A stretch of 64,000 bases of DNA from Niebla homalea (lineage: Eukaryota > Ascomycota > Lecanoromycetes > Lecanorales > Ramalinaceae): positions 62,001 through 126,000 of the forward strand of contig JAHGAU010000034.1 in NCBI GenBank assembly GCA_019925105.1. Reading direction: 5' to 3'. The notes under the pieces are model-generated. The model made no database searches, was not told the origin of the DNA, and saw only the letters and a program-made list of their open reading frames with translations. A program made the translations under genes and the position numbers. The first letter of the stretch is position 1. The number at the start of each line of letters is the position of its first letter. Below are positions 11,095 through 24,330 of the stretch, piece after piece.

Positions 11095-14000
11095 CCAAGT
11101 TTTGTAGAGAATACTTCGATTATTGCGACATGAGATGAAGCAGTCTAGCCAACGTCCGAGTCAAATCGCAGCAGATCCAGATCGTCGCATGATGTCAATG
11201 GTCGATGATTTCGTCTAATTGATAAGGCTCGATTATCATACTACTGAATTCATAATGTTTCACATTGTACTCTGATGGTTAGTTTAGAGGGCATACTTTC
11301 CATTCATCCCGTCACGCACGTCCGCCTTGGCTTTCTTTACCTCAATGAGATCACTTTCTTACTGGAATACGTATCATGAATCGCGTGGCCGGTGGGCTTG
11401 GACGGTATAGATTGGGGCCTGCTCCCACTACTTCTCTCAACTTTCTTCAAAACCTCGAATCTCCTCGTCAACCCTTGATCTTGCAGACACTGAATTGCCA
11501 GTCTGGCTGGAGCCCACATCAACAATCTCGTCGGTGGTTTTTTTTTGATTTAAGATACATATTATGCGCTCAGGTCAGCGCACATCCCCATTCACCCAAA
11601 GACATTCCGAGTGCCAATCATGGATGAGAATCAATCATTCACCCCAACATACTCGATAGCACAGCTATTCTGACGTTATCGCAACGTTACTAAAACGCTT
11701 CACATTTGTTTTCATACTTAGATGACTACCCCATGTCATCTCACAGCAACAAAGAGAAATGAAGTCGCACATACCAACTTTCAGCCTTTAAAAGCTCCGC
11801 TCCTCTGGGCGGTCACAACTGCGTCAACGTAGGGGATGAGCACAGAACACCAATGGTTAAAAATTCTCTCAATCCGTTGTGCTGTTCGATGACCGACAGT
11901 ATATTGTAGACTTCCTAGATTTGATATGGCGAAGGGCCTAGCAATATCTTAAGCGGGTATTGACCGAATTGCAGTGAAAGTGGCTGGAGAAAAAAGGCCC
12001 AGTGAGAGCCTTGTTGCCCCGTGCTAATTCACTATTAACTGAACCCCTTCCGTGTCATACCCGTCCTAAGAGCGCCTGAGAAGGCAATCTCCTACACCAA
12101 GGAGAGTTACCCCCGCCGGGTCTACGAAACAATTGCCTGGTGCCAAATCTACTACAAATGGGCCTACTACAGGAAGATAATGAAAAATCTCCAGCGGTAC
12201 GTAGATCCCGCCTTCATGCCCGGCTATATTGTCTTCGACGAATACATACGATCAAAACTGAGCGCGCTCCACTATTCAAGCAATGAGCATCCCCTGCGCC
12301 GTACTCATAACGGAACACTACTCGAAACCGGGCCAGCCAATTTCCTCGGTGGTATGACTTGCAGGATTGATGGACACTATAAAGGTCTCCCTTATGATTG
12401 CATCGCACCACCTCTAAGGACAAGGATCTCGTTGTGTTACAGAACAATACGAGGACCCTACGGCGCGCTGGTATGAAATCAATCCGCAAGGATGATCGGA
12501 TGCAGCTAAAGGAACTAGCAGACGGGCTATTGAGCTTTCTCCCTCGCTTCTGCCTACGCCGCACCAACCGTATCAGATGTTTCGGATGTAAGTCGCTAGA
12601 CCTGCCGCGATGCAGACACTCTGTGATTGCGGTCCCAATCCCAGCAGCATTGCGCGATACGCTGGGCCAGCTCCAGGGAAATATCACAAGTCAATCAAAG
12701 ACAATTTACAAACAGCGCAGGCGGACTTTGATCTGACATTCGTCTCATGATCACCAACATGGGACGGAGAACATGAGTGAAGTTTCAACATTTCAGCCTC
12801 GCGGATGCTTCATCATTGAAGCTGAGGATTTAACATCTACAAGAGTTTGCATCTGGCTCATTGAACTTGCGCGAGCGAATTAGCTCAGCCCCTGTCAAAC
12901 TCAATATCTCAAGGCAAGAGACGTAATGTTACTCGATGTTGAGAAGCTCGTAACGCGTGATCATGCAAACGAAACTCATGTCGTATGTACGGCCCTGCAC
13001 TCAACGGCTAAGCATGGGGCACAGGTCAAAAACGAAGCTCTCAAGAAGCAACAGATTGGTGTACCACCACCTGGGCAATTGACTCGATCCTACTTCTTGT
13101 TGATCCTATAAGGGACAAGAGCATTGCAAATTTCTCGCTGGTGGTTGCGAAAATAAATATATACTCAAAAAAAGTTGGTCGTAATACCATCCTCGAGTCG
13201 ATAGATTGCTGGAGAGAAAAGCGCATCACGGCACCTGACATGATTAAATCAACATGGCTCCTCACAGACCTGTCAGTAGACAACGTTTGGCTCCAATTCC
13301 CAAGCACTCGGTGCCCCACGTCCACAAAAGAGGCTCTCTAAAGCGGGTTGACCAACCTCAATAGCAACGCAGTTGCCAATCCGCAAAGGGGACCAAAAAA
13401 TTGGCTATCAGCTGGTAGGTGATGCTTCGCAAAAGAGGCGGAGCTTCCACCTCCGACTCGGCCGCCCTGATCCTCCGGCATCCACTGCGCAGGCTATTTC
13501 GCAGATCAAAATGCAACTCTATGAGCAGCTGGGGATCTCCATCGCCGCCTGCAAACTCAATAAGCAGCAGCCGCAGGAGATCTGGAAGTTGTATATGAAG
13601 CTCCACAAAAGTGACCCTGGACCTCCGGCTCTTCGGCATGGTTTACACTTTGCACGAAAGCATGTACTTAATAGGACTGCCACAAGTCATAGGATACTTC
13701 TCCTAGCCGAAGCAACTGCGGCTGGCGCCTGTGATGCAGGGGTAGTGCTTCAGCGCGCTCACGTCGGCGTTGCAATGACGCATTCGGATCTGTCACAACA
13801 TGAACAATCCAAGCTTGTAGAGGAACAACCGCGAGAGGGTGTTGTCAGTATTGATTCTGCTTGGTACATCAGCGAACGAATCTTCTTCAAAAAAGCGGAA
13901 GACGCCGCCGATATAGCGCAGGACGCCGCTACCAAAAGCGTGGACGACTGCCATGAAAGCGGAAAAAGGCTGCGGGAGAGGCAGGGGAAGGAATGTGGGT

Positions 14001-17000
14001 CGCCTGCGGACATTCCTTGTTTGGGCAACTAATGGCATGGATTAACCACGATATATTGACCAAAAGATGCTGGCCATCTATGTCATGCCCAGGTGGGAGG
14101 AGAGAGTATAAGCTATACAGATTCTAGTGCCGGCGAATTTGATTAAACAACGGATCAAGGAGATTAGAGGAAATCGGTCTGGATTTATCTTGTGGATAAT
14201 ATGTGGGAACAGGTGGGACCCGCAGACAAGCCAAACGAGATTATGGCTTCGCACATCTTATGTTTATCATTCCTGCAGGAGCGTTCCCCGCACATGACGA
14301 TGCTCTTCGAAAAAGGAAATAAATTGTGGCAAAAGAAGGCATCTAACAATTTTTCATCCTACGCAAGCTTCAAAGATAAAACAGCGAATTTCTCATGGCG
14401 AAATAAGAAGACAAGAGTGGCAAGGAGACGAAGCGAGAGGATGAATTCAAGTACCTCAGTGAACTTGGAGAGCGAAGAATTGTAGGTGCGCGGATCATCA
14501 AATATATGCTGAGCCCGGCCGCAAAGAAGCCAAGCGCACTCCTAGCAGCCACAAAAATAAGGGTTTCTTCGATGCCATGGGTGCTTTGAAGAATGCGAAG
14601 CTACATGGAGTCCCCTACCCTTTTTACTCCAATTTGGATTAAGTGCCTGATTAAGAAGACTCTTAGCAGTCGCCCTGCGACGCCGCCTCCCACCTTCACC
14701 GCCAGCAACCCTTTTACCCCCAGCAAGCGTCGATACGATCTAAGGGGCGTCCTTCTGGGCACAAGGAAAACACTACATCCAGACCCGTCCAACGCGGCGT
14801 AAATTACGAGGGACGTCCTGCACCGTATCAACAGGCCTGTCTCCATGCAAAATACTAGCGGAGACGTTGTCATTGGCGGCAGGTATGATAGTAAGAGCCC
14901 TGCTGCTTGCAATCATCACGACGTCGACTCTCTCCCGTCTTGGAAGGGCATGGCAGAGAGAGGTATCCACTCCCACATCATGCCACTTCTGGTGCGGACC
15001 TTCCTTGCCGAGAAAGAGAATCCCTTCCTCCCCCGCCCTCCGCGTACGCCACTGCTCGCATTCACCCAGCGCCACCCGTCTCCGCTAGCGACAGAGGTGT
15101 GACGGAGCAAAGCAAGGCATCCCATCCAGAACGAGGCGTGACTGCAGATTGAAAACCCATGGTCGGAGCGCCATTCGCAAATAGTGTGTTCCGTAAGTGG
15201 TTTGATTTCGGAGTCTATCGATGTACGTTAGGGACACCTGTCTTGACAGCGGACCGTCAGAAAAATCTGCTTCCTCCCTCAGATGCCCTGTTCACACACG
15301 CGGACAACTCCCACGCCTTCTGGGCTGGGATCGGGCATATCGGGTCTTCAAGGCTGGCGGCGGGGGATGATGTCTTCCCGGCTGCCATAGAGCGTAGACG
15401 GAGGGAAAGGGTTATCTTTTGGCTGTCGAAGTCTGACAGCTCGCAGCTCAGTGGGCAGATCAAGGTCCTCAAAACCATGGATTTCAATGAAGTGCGCCTT
15501 CTGAGCGCAGTTGGCAAAGGATTCGTTATGGAGCATTGGTGGCTTGATGATCCTTGCTAGCCAACGTTACGCATGCCGAACCGATCCTCCAGAAGCGCTC
15601 CGTCGGAAGCGATTGAGCAGGCTGCCCCCAGCGACAGCGATGACCCTCGTATAGAGGACACACCATCCCAGCAGACCCGCAAGCGCCGCTCTGGGACCCA
15701 GTTAGGGCAGCCTGTAGCGAAGCGTACTAATGGGTCAGCAGCTTCTGTCCATATTATGCACTAACGATCGATAGCATTGCAAAGCAGCAAAAGGGAGGAT
15801 CGGCTGGATCCAAACGAGCCAGGAAGGACCTGGAAGCGTTAGTGCCCCTTGTTGCGGCCAATGCGACGTCGTTAACACATCTCAGGGGAATTCCCTCTCA
15901 ACGCCCGTGAACAGCAGGAAAAGGACAGCTCCACCCCCTGGCCTTCCGCCGTACGTGGAAAAAGAAAAGAAAGTATTGGGTTCTGCAGGAGGAGAGGGTT
16001 TGGCGACAAGGACGTGGCAGAGTGCGGTTGGACAATCGTCCGTAGGCTTAGCAAAAACAACCGGCGGTAAGGGCCCTCCCCCCTCCGGTGCAGGCAGATA
16101 AGGGCAGAAGGGGACTCTGAGCATTAAGGAGAAGTTACGTCCTTCGGAGCTGCGTAGTGCGGAGCGGTGAAGCCATAGGTAGTCGGGACAGGTAATCGGG
16201 ATGAATAAGCATAAAAACCAGAGCGTGAACCCGGGAGACGGCGTATTGATCATTCCAAGGGGGGTTCTTTACAGCCCTGAGATCGAGACACTACCGAGGC
16301 AAAGCCAATTCGTTCCATTGCCTCTAAGCGTCCTGCACCGATCGCGGTCCCCAATACCATCTCTCCTCAGCATTCTCGCTCGCGAAGGGTTTCTGACAGC
16401 GACATTGCTCCCCAGTTGGACGAGGTAATTCCCGTTTGACGCTGATGCTGAGGTCGTAGGCAATCACGGAGGCGAGTGGCTCTAGTCTCTCCGCCCATCT
16501 TCAATAGGAGCGGGGCTTAAGGGGCAAAATCAAGAAATGGCAAGATCGACGTGCTCTTCAAGATAGGTGGAATTTCTTCGTAGGGGGTCTTGGCAGGCAA
16601 TTGCGAATATCATTGACCCGTAAACAACACGCATCGTCTTCGTACGCACCGAGTCGCAAGGTGCATAATTTTGCGACTTCACATCATGTGTTTTTGGGCT
16701 ATCAGCTCATAGGATCAGGATGGGGCTGGCCGGATCAGGAGATTATGATCTCATGTGTAACTACGTAAACATTGCGAGCAGAAATGCCTCCGAAATCCAT
16801 TCTTCCAATTCGATCCTCCATCACCATTGAAGGAAGGAGCTCTTGCAAAGTGCTTATGTCATTCTTGTCCCTTTTTCTCTTTATCTTGTTGTTTCGAGCG
16901 ACCATTTGTCTAAAAGATGAAAGCGAGACTTCTGCTCAAAAGATTTCTTGTATAATAATGAGCCTCCTCATGCTTTTTGATTGATTGGTGTCCTCACTAA

Positions 17001-17100
17001 AGTCTATGTAGAATAAATACTTGAGAAATCACGTGTCTCTGACACGTGTCCGTTATGCATGCATCAGTCCTGTCCATTCTTCTACATCATGTAACAAACT
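11095..17100. other. Gene-poor stretch with unassigned short frames
   Basis: Six kilobases without a gene I can support. Plus-strand frames at 12180-12476, 12926-13111, 14192-14485, 14593-14802 and 15573-15764 are short. A 219-codon frame at 13373-14032 begins with TTG; its first ATG is about 140 bases further in, and the product matches nothing I know. Frames around 15500-16450 are Arg/Ser/Pro-rich, broken every 50-100 codons, and look like eroded transposon or gene sequence. Minus-strand frames such as 12214-12687 are equally uninformative. Confidence 0.4.
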
Positions 17101-17136
17101 GCCCTGGCAAAAGGTCCCCATGGTTCGCCTCGGAAG

Positions 17137-17870
17137 TCAGACCAGAAGGCGCAGAAAGTGGTCCATTACAGTTCTAAGTTGCTCTTTGGGCGCCCGACTC
17201 GTATTCGGCTCAGTATCTTCCATGATAACGTCCTCAAGGTGTGGCATCGATGCTCGGTATACCTCCATCGCATTGGTCATATCGTCCGAGTCGGTTTGCG
17301 GGTATGCATACTGACTGTCCGAAATCCGTAACATGAAAGCGAGGAAGTCTTTCGCGTTTGCGAAACCCGCGACAAGAGGGTGCATTGGTCATCCAGAATC
17401 CTTCTGCTCTGATCTTGGCTTTACTTCTTTCAAAAGCTTCTTCTCGGCCACCCCCGGCACCCCAAGGAACCCCAGCAGACCCATGGCTACCGCCAGACTT
17501 ATCTGAGTTTTTCTTCTGTTAGTCTGTTAGTGTGATTGCCTCAGTCATTTGGTATTGCTCATACCGGCTTGGGTTTATCCATCTTCTGATTATACATATC
17601 ATCGTGAAGTTTTTCTTTGACCTCCTTTGGAGGAGCCACGAGTAGGAGACGGAAGGAGTGAGACGTGAGAAACCGGGTTGATACTTGATTTTATCGTTGT
17701 ATGAACTTGTAGAGCTAGCTTGTAAAGATGTGGAGCTTGAATGAACACATTTCAAAAGATCCCCAGAGGAAAGCGAGTAGGATCGTGACAAGGTTAGTCT
17801 CCACAATTCTACTGCTCTGATCTCAGCTATGGCTTTTTTCGAAAGCCTCTTCTTGCAGCCCCATGTGATT
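17137..17870 (-). pseudogene. Decayed duplicated coding segment
   Basis: Two stretches about 410 bases apart (17394-17450 and 17803-17860) are imperfect copies of each other. On the minus strand both read as an EEAFE(R/K)S-type segment followed by an IRA(E/V) segment and Trp, but in different reading frames and with stops. Short open pieces surround them, including a frame at 17385-17137 containing FANAKDFLAFMLRISDS. This looks like a tandem or nested duplication of a gene piece that has decayed. No family recognised. Confidence 0.3.
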
Positions 17871-18056
17871 CTGGATTTTGTCCGTCGTTGATGAACCCTC
17901 TATCCCTTTCCATTTCCACGTCCTGCCCTTGGTGGCGCTCAGGAGCGCCAATCGGGCGCTTCTTGGCTGGGCTCGCGCTCACGGCGGGTATTGATTCCAG
18001 AGAGAAGGCGTCCTGTAAGGTCATGGTAGGCTTTCCCGAGTCTAGTGTCTTTGTCA

Positions 18057-20787
18057 TCACTGCACCCGCCTAGGCGCTTTACCCAGCATCAGGGGCTCGA
18101 CGATGTACTCTCCTATCAAGCTCATCGTACCGTGAATCTCGGGGGTCAGGCCGCAGAGTTTGCGGAAGAATTCAGGATACAGCTCCTTGTCGAAGTCGCG
18201 GATCCTACAGAATCAGCGACAGGGGTTCTTCGGGATCTTCGCCACTTACCACTTATCGAAGCCGCTCGCCTGGCCCAACAATACCATCCAATCCAAACCC
18301 CTCTTCTTGACCTGATTGTCCTCTGCACATCTGTTCTGTACATGGAAATAAGAAGTCAGAGCGTTCAACAGCTCTCGAATGCGTCCTTAGCTTCGACTCT
18401 GGTATCTTCACAAGCATCATACGAAGAGTATCCACATTCCTCATGGAACAAGGGATGAAGAGTTCAGTGGCAAAGCTTAAACCTAATGGTCCTCCGATGA
18501 GGTGAGAGCGTCGACAATTGTTTGAGATTGGAAATTTGAAATAAGTTGACCGATTAGTGCGTTGGCGATTTTTGGATCCCACATTTGCGGTCCGCAGTAG
18601 GCCGGTGAGGTATCGACACCAAGGGTCAGACACGGTAATACGGTGCCGGGGCGACATGTGACACGCTGAACAATAGCGAAGAGACCTTCTCGTCTACTCC
18701 AATGTTGCTGACCACCACATAAGCTAAAGTTCTGCAATTGATGGTCACCTCGCGTCCATAATTCTACACAAAGACAGCTGCCCTTGGTAGCGGATTTGGT
18801 ATGTGCATTAGTCACAGTCGGGATTGACGTCCCCCGAGTATAACCCAGGATCAATGTGGTCATTGACTACCATTGGTTGGCCAATCCAATTGCATCTAAA
18901 ACTTCTGCCGTCAAAGACGTTTCCCAGATGTTTTCAGGACTGGTGGCTATCTTGGCTCGCAAGCTTTTGGACACTTCAGGCCCTCTATTCTATTCCAACC
19001 GTGTCTGGTGGTGAGCTGCTCGTGCAGCAGATGGTAGTGCTGCTGGTTATGGACGAACCTTAGTTTCACGAAGAATATCTGGCTCCGAAAAGCTCGCCTC
19101 AGGAGGTGAGTAGTCCGCTGGTATCCCCCGAGGATCTTTTTTGAATCTCTTTCCAGCCCCATAACCTCTCTTAATATATTCTGTTTGCGAGACGCATGGC
19201 AGGCACATTGGTGGAATGCATAATCAATTCCCGAAAGTTGCCAAGGGCCGCGTACTAATCAATGATCGTGTTTCTCAGCTATAATCAGAGGAGTGCATAA
19301 TACTATCATTGACGGCACTACCACTGCGGAGCTTCATGTTTGTGTAAAACACCATATATGTGCAGAGGGTCTGGAAGGCCTTGTTGCTTCTGAAGTCGTT
19401 CTCTGCCTGTCCCCAGTCCGTACCAGGGACCCGGTCGGAGGTGAAATTACGAAGCACTTCGGGAGACTCGGGGGCTTTGCAGATTGCTCGAAGCCATACG
19501 AAGTGTTCCGGATTGAACGCGCTCCCGGAGCTCATAGGTGGGGCATGGTCGAGTCCCTGCTGTCGCCATAATGTGACGTAGTTCTGGTTCCCAGCGAATT
19601 ACCAAGTTGAACGCAGTGTGATCCGACCAACGAACAGACAAGTCCCTGGTCCGCGCCTTGTAACTACGAACCACGCAAAGGAGTCGCGAGGGGACTGGTA
19701 GCACTACGCCCTCTGTAAAGCCTTGACAAGTTCAATGTCGCAGAGGTTTGTTGCCAGAAGGCCCGGCGAGGTATGCATGTCCCTCCCGCCCCGTAGAGTC
19801 CAGGAGATCAACGGATCTGGGGAGCTTGAGAGGTGTGTCATCGGTCCGAATTGTACATAAGCGGAAAATGGGGCTGCTTTCTGCCTGAGGAGCTGAGCAT
19901 AGATGTAGAAGTATCTGAATGAGGCACGGTCATTTGGCTGCTGTACGTTATTGTGCGGAGGATGAGATTGTCTAACCGCTGTTGCATGGGAAGATCCCGA
20001 TCTGGCTTGATTTTCTGTCGCATCTAGAACATCGTAAGGGTATTCGGGCAATTCTGTGATATTGCCCATCTTGCATCTTCGATCCGAGTATTCCGTTTCA
20101 TCCCACTCAAAAGACAACCCTTTAGTATCCCTTATAATTCCTTTGCCGCAGGTAACAAATTCGTAAGCGAATGTCGTCGTGCAAATCGGTGGTGCTCTTA
20201 ATGGAACGCATGTTTCCGCAATACCTTTGGTTGAGGTAAGAATCAATGGCCAGTTGTCTTTGAGGAACTGCCAAGATAGCCTTGATTCTCTAAATAGTCT
20301 CCATACAAGGTTCACAGCTCAGATATTGTCCTTTAGGTGGTAAGGTGGTCAGATCGACTTCTCCTGACTCAAGAAACTTGATTTCGTTGTTCGTCGGCAT
20401 GTCGTATAAAGGTCAAGACCAACGTGAAATTTCCTGGGTGTGTTATTGATGTCCTTGCTATTAAAAAGCCAGCAGAATAGCCACAGGACTTGAATCTGAT
20501 ATGTGATGGTCGTGTAGAGACAGAGCCAGAGGTCCTGAAAGACAGGGGAAGGAAAGACATCGGAGAGAACGGAGGTGAATCACAAAGTAAAGGCATGTCG
20601 ACCGACTTTGCCATTGCAGCCGACCCAAACCCAACGAGGAGTGCCATCGGCCACGTATTTTGCTCTTACAGCCTCGAGCTTCCCTGCAATACTGTTCAAT
20701 AGTAGAAGATCGACCAAGATTGACCCTTGGCCCGCGGTGGGCTTTGCCGCGTATGCCATACGGGCAATCTTTATCGTACGGGCATAA
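18057..20787 (-). pseudogene. Frame-broken multi-exon gene of unknown family
   Basis: Coding-like sequence continues on the minus strand for over 2.5 kb but changes frame without introns. At the 3' end two exons fit perfectly: 18335-18250 and 18204-18057, joined by a 45-base intron (donor GTAAGT, branch GCTGAT, acceptor TGTAG). They read ...WMVLLGQASGFDKW then IRDFDKELYPEFFRKLCG..., ending in a stop at 18059-18057. Upstream pieces are coherent but in conflicting frames: one ending DALTSSED near 18485, an FHEECGYSSYDACED piece near 18400, one ending LDAIGLANQW near 18880, a 203-codon frame at 20315-19704 and a piece near 20787-20600 with LVDLLLLNSIAGKLEA. I interpret this as a recently broken gene; an unusual exon structure or assembly errors are alternatives. 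Family not recognised. Confidence 0.38.
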
Positions 20788-21574
20788 GCGCTTCTTCTAC
20801 GGCACGTTGGTGTCGTAAAGTATACCAGCGATGAGAGATCTTGAATCGTTCGAGCTCACTGCCGTCTGAGCCTCTGCCCCACACTCAGGCACCCCCTTAC
20901 GAGCTCCACCATCTCCGCTCCTTGCTTCTGCCGTACCCGCTCCAACTGCTGCTGCTACTGTCCCATCCATCTCATCTTCTTATCAAGCGAGAGGCATTGA
21001 CTACTCAGCCTACCAATCGTCAATAAACTGTCGCTCAATCACCAGACTGTCTATCCGAGCACTGGAGGGGGTGGGCTGCGCTTCAAATATCGAGCCTCCC
21101 GAGCACACTGCTGGAAGTATGTATATGTGGCGGAGGCATGGCTTTTGCACCTCATCATAGAGTCTGGCGTCGAGTCTACACCGGAGATGTCGATTGAAGT
21201 GTTTAAGGCACATCTTTTTTGCTTTTGATCATCAAGGTAGGGACTCCAAGCGGGGGAAATAAGTGTTGAGGTTGTCGGCGAGCACAACATCTTCAGATCC
21301 AGCATCTGTTGTCTTGCGAGATGGCGTAGAGATATCCTCTTGAAAGCCAAGTGAAAGCATTGAGTTCAATCTGCAAGAACGAGAAGTGATTACGAGCGAG
21401 GCTCGAGACAGCAGAGCCTGGGAGCCTGCGTGAGGGATGTTGTGATGTTGCAGTGGGGTGGTGGTCTACCGACGAGCTCGATCGACAGGTGTAATTGCAC
21501 TATTGCGCAAGACGCGGCTGTGATGATGAAGATCCAGGCTGAGTATGGCCTGATCTGCTGTCCGGCGGCTGTAC

Positions 21575-22516
21575 CTAATCCTCCATCTTCCTCTTCACAA
21601 TCTGGAAACCCGCTCTCGCAGCAGGCATCTTTCTTCTGACAGCTCCAACGGCTCGATTGTGCCTGGGAGCGTAGGAAAGTGCTCCTGGTATTCCACTGTA
21701 TGAGATTCCAGTATGAGGATGTTGGCTCGTCAAGCTGCGGATCTTGCACAGCGAGTTCTTCAGCCGCCCGGGAAGGAAGAGATCCTGAAATGCGCGACAA
21801 ATGTAGAAACTGTCCATGAGCGCTGGATTGAGGTCCGAGTAGGTCGGATGGAAGGAAATGTGTAGTGATCGCAATCCTCCAGCTTCTGCCAGAAGGTTGA
21901 AGGCTTCTTCCATCAGCTCCCCAGTTACGGCGAGCGGCTCAACCTTCAAGTCTGCGTCTGTATATTTCCAGCGAAGTGGGTGTCTGAGGAAAGTTGTAGT
22001 TTGATCTGTGACGATGGAGAGGCGTACCTTTCTGATGAGTGATCGATTGGTTGGTCCAATTTTGAGGAGAAAGTCCCGGAATTGAACGATGCCGCTTTTC
22101 TCGATCTCACTGTAGTGTGCCCCATCATCTGTCATTTCTGTGCATTTCGCATCTTCTATTGCTTCCGCATCCGAGCGACGGAGTCGGTGTAGCCATCTGT
22201 ACCTGTCGCAGTCTCGACAGACGCTTGTGACGTTGATAGGATAATCTTCATTTCCGCTCGTCTGTTCACTGAAGTGGAATACCTTTTCACTGTAGAGGAC
22301 CGGAGCCGCTTCAGCGTGAATTTGGCGAGATGTCTGCAAGAGCGCAGTTTCGAGCGGCTCTACTATGCAGGCATAGCAATTGCAGAGCTCGAAAGGCTGG
22401 ATCTGATCAGCAGGGCTTGGTTCTCGATCGTAGCAGTCTGGTGCAGGTTTGAAGTATTCTCTGTAGATTTGGGTGCGGAGCTCTGCAGGAAGGCCAATAA
22501 ATGATGGATGAGCCAT
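21575..22516 (-). CDS. 2EXR/F-box-like domain protein
   Basis: A single-exon gene of 313 codons starting at the second in-frame ATG (22516), chosen because FIGLPAELRTQIYREYF follows within five residues of it. That LPAELRxxIYxxx signature opens a very large protein group of dothideomycetes, annotated as 2EXR or F-box-like. Next comes LLQTSRQIHAEAAPVLYSE, the second conserved block (LLxTSRQIxxEAxxVLY). The rest has mixed alpha/beta composition with no membrane segment. F-box-like proteins can serve as substrate adaptors of SCF ubiquitin ligases, but for this group that role is inferred. The C-terminus is basic. A long antisense frame is its shadow. Upstream at 22643-22662 is a short (CAA)n tract. 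Confidence 0.72.
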   Translation of the reverse strand: MAHPSFIGLPAELRTQIYREYFKPAPDCYDREPSPADQIQPFELCNCYACIVEPLETALLQTSRQIHAEAAPVLYSEKVFHFSEQTSGNEDYPINVTSVCRDCDRYRWLHRLRRSDAEAIEDAKCTEMTDDGAHYSEIEKSGIVQFRDFLLKIGPTNRSLIRKVRLSIVTDQTTTFLRHPLRWKYTDADLKVEPLAVTGELMEEAFNLLAEAGGLRSLHISFHPTYSDLNPALMDSFYICRAFQDLFLPGRLKNSLCKIRSLTSQHPHTGISYSGIPGALSYAPRHNRAVGAVRRKMPAARAGFQIVKRKMED

Positions 22517-22642
22517 GATGGATGTTTTGTGAGGATGCTGTTCGAGATGCAAAATGGGAATATGGAATGGTGAAGGAGGAAGAAAAGTGTGTCAAGAGTG
22601 TATATATTTAGGGCGTCACACGGCTACCGTGACACACCCGTG

Positions 22643-22662
22643 ACAACAACAACAACAACAAC
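22643..22662 (+). repeat. (CAA)n microsatellite
   Basis: About seven ACA/CAA trinucleotides in a row, in the upstream region of the 2EXR-like gene on the minus strand. From here to 24330 (about 1.7 kb) I see no supported gene. A minus-strand frame at 23524-23297 (75 codons, with CDDEGRRNCDC) is the only one with any protein-like look. Confidence 0.85.
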
Positions 22663-24330
22663 GGCAGAAGCGCGAATTAATCGCCCATAGCCCCGGCAAC
22701 TGTTGGCCCTCACTGGGGGGCCGCAAGGGCTTCAGCGCCCTTCATGTTATCATACGCTGTTACAGGATGGCAGAGAGCAGCCGGCATACAGACTAAGGAA
22801 GCCTGAAAACGCTCTGTGACCTTGCGCCAATAATACTGTGATGCGAAAATTAGAAGAAACGATTTGAAGGGTGGAGGGCGTGCTCTTTATATGCTTTAGA
22901 ATGATGATGAAGCTACAATACATCGCAGGCTGCAGTCACGCAGCACTATGAATAAGGCAGTGAGCCTCCTTCACAGCGCGATGTCACTGAGATTGGAATA
23001 AGTCGCACAAGATTGAATTGTATAGGGAATATTTGGAAATATGATGTATCACGCTCAGGATTGAATGAACGAATGAATATTGTTGCTGGCTCTATCGTGA
23101 AGTACCAAAGGGTATTGCTACCAGCTTTTATCACATGCTGCATTGTTATCACGCTTGTTCTTTCCTCTAGGAAATGAATGCAAAGCTTCTTACTGAATAA
23201 TGGAATCGGATATTCATCATGAATAGCTACCGTCACAATGCTCTGGGTACAAAGCTACCGGCATGGTTCGCAATCCACTCGGCGATATGAGGGCATTCAT
23301 AATGGCGCTTCATTCCAGAAAGTCACTTGCCAGACAGAGGCATCTCCAGGCCAAATGTGCACCCACGCCTGGCAAGTGGTGCTCAACTTCACACCGAGAT
23401 TCAGGTTCCAACTGCGCATCAATCCAAGTGACGTTATACAATCACAATTTCTTCTGCCTTCGTCGTCACAAATGTAGATGAATTGCAAATTACTATCAAC
23501 ATCTTCGGCATTTGGGAACACCACAGAACAGACCTCTTAGACCAGATGTATCTATCCATCATCACTCACAACTCATGCTCCAAGAACGATATGTTGCAGA
23601 AACATCGCAGCTTCATATACTCAGTTCTGGGTTTTATTCGGCCGCGAATAGGGGGTGGCGAACTAGTCCCCTTTGGGCCTTCGGCCAATCTCCATCTGCT
23701 TTCCTGATCATTCGATCTTTGATTCCCATCTGATATCTGCAAAATACTGGAAAGTAGTCACTTGAGGCTTTTTTGGCATTCACGTTGTGGTGGATAAGAT
23801 CCCTTGTTCTCTATTACTGAGTCCCCTCGAGCATGAAGACGGAGTAGCGAGTACGAAAGTCACAACCTTCATGACGTTCCTCACTTACTAGCACTTGCGT
23901 CGCAGGACAGATCTGAGTACCGTGGGTAATGCTCCTTCAAATCAAGGTCTGAGGAGGTCTCGCGCATATGAACGCAATTGGCTGCGGCGGCTTTTGTGCA
24001 GACTGCGCGTGTACGTGCGGCCCCATGGGAAGGTGAAGCATACGAACATGCACAAATCGTTCGTTAAGCATTAAATGATCATGAACGAAGGGCCAGACGA
24101 AGAGTTATCAGAGCTACAGCAACAATTCTTTGGCAAGTGAGCAAACGACAATGATCATCGGAGGGCATGGCCAAGGCAGACGCATATTGGACCGTGCGCT
24201 ATTTGCTGATGAATAATTCGCGAGAGCTTTCCCACCCGAGTCGCTTCATTTCATAATGTATACAAGGAAGAAGAATCGCGAGATGATCAGCTTGCAGCTT
24301 GACATGTCGCCTCCCCCGAAGCGGAGATTC

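Noticed and set aside
13373..14032. 219-codon plus-strand frame
   Set aside because: It starts with TTG, the first ATG is far inside, no splice sites or motifs support it, and surrounding sequence is decayed; mentioned only within the gene-poor stretch.
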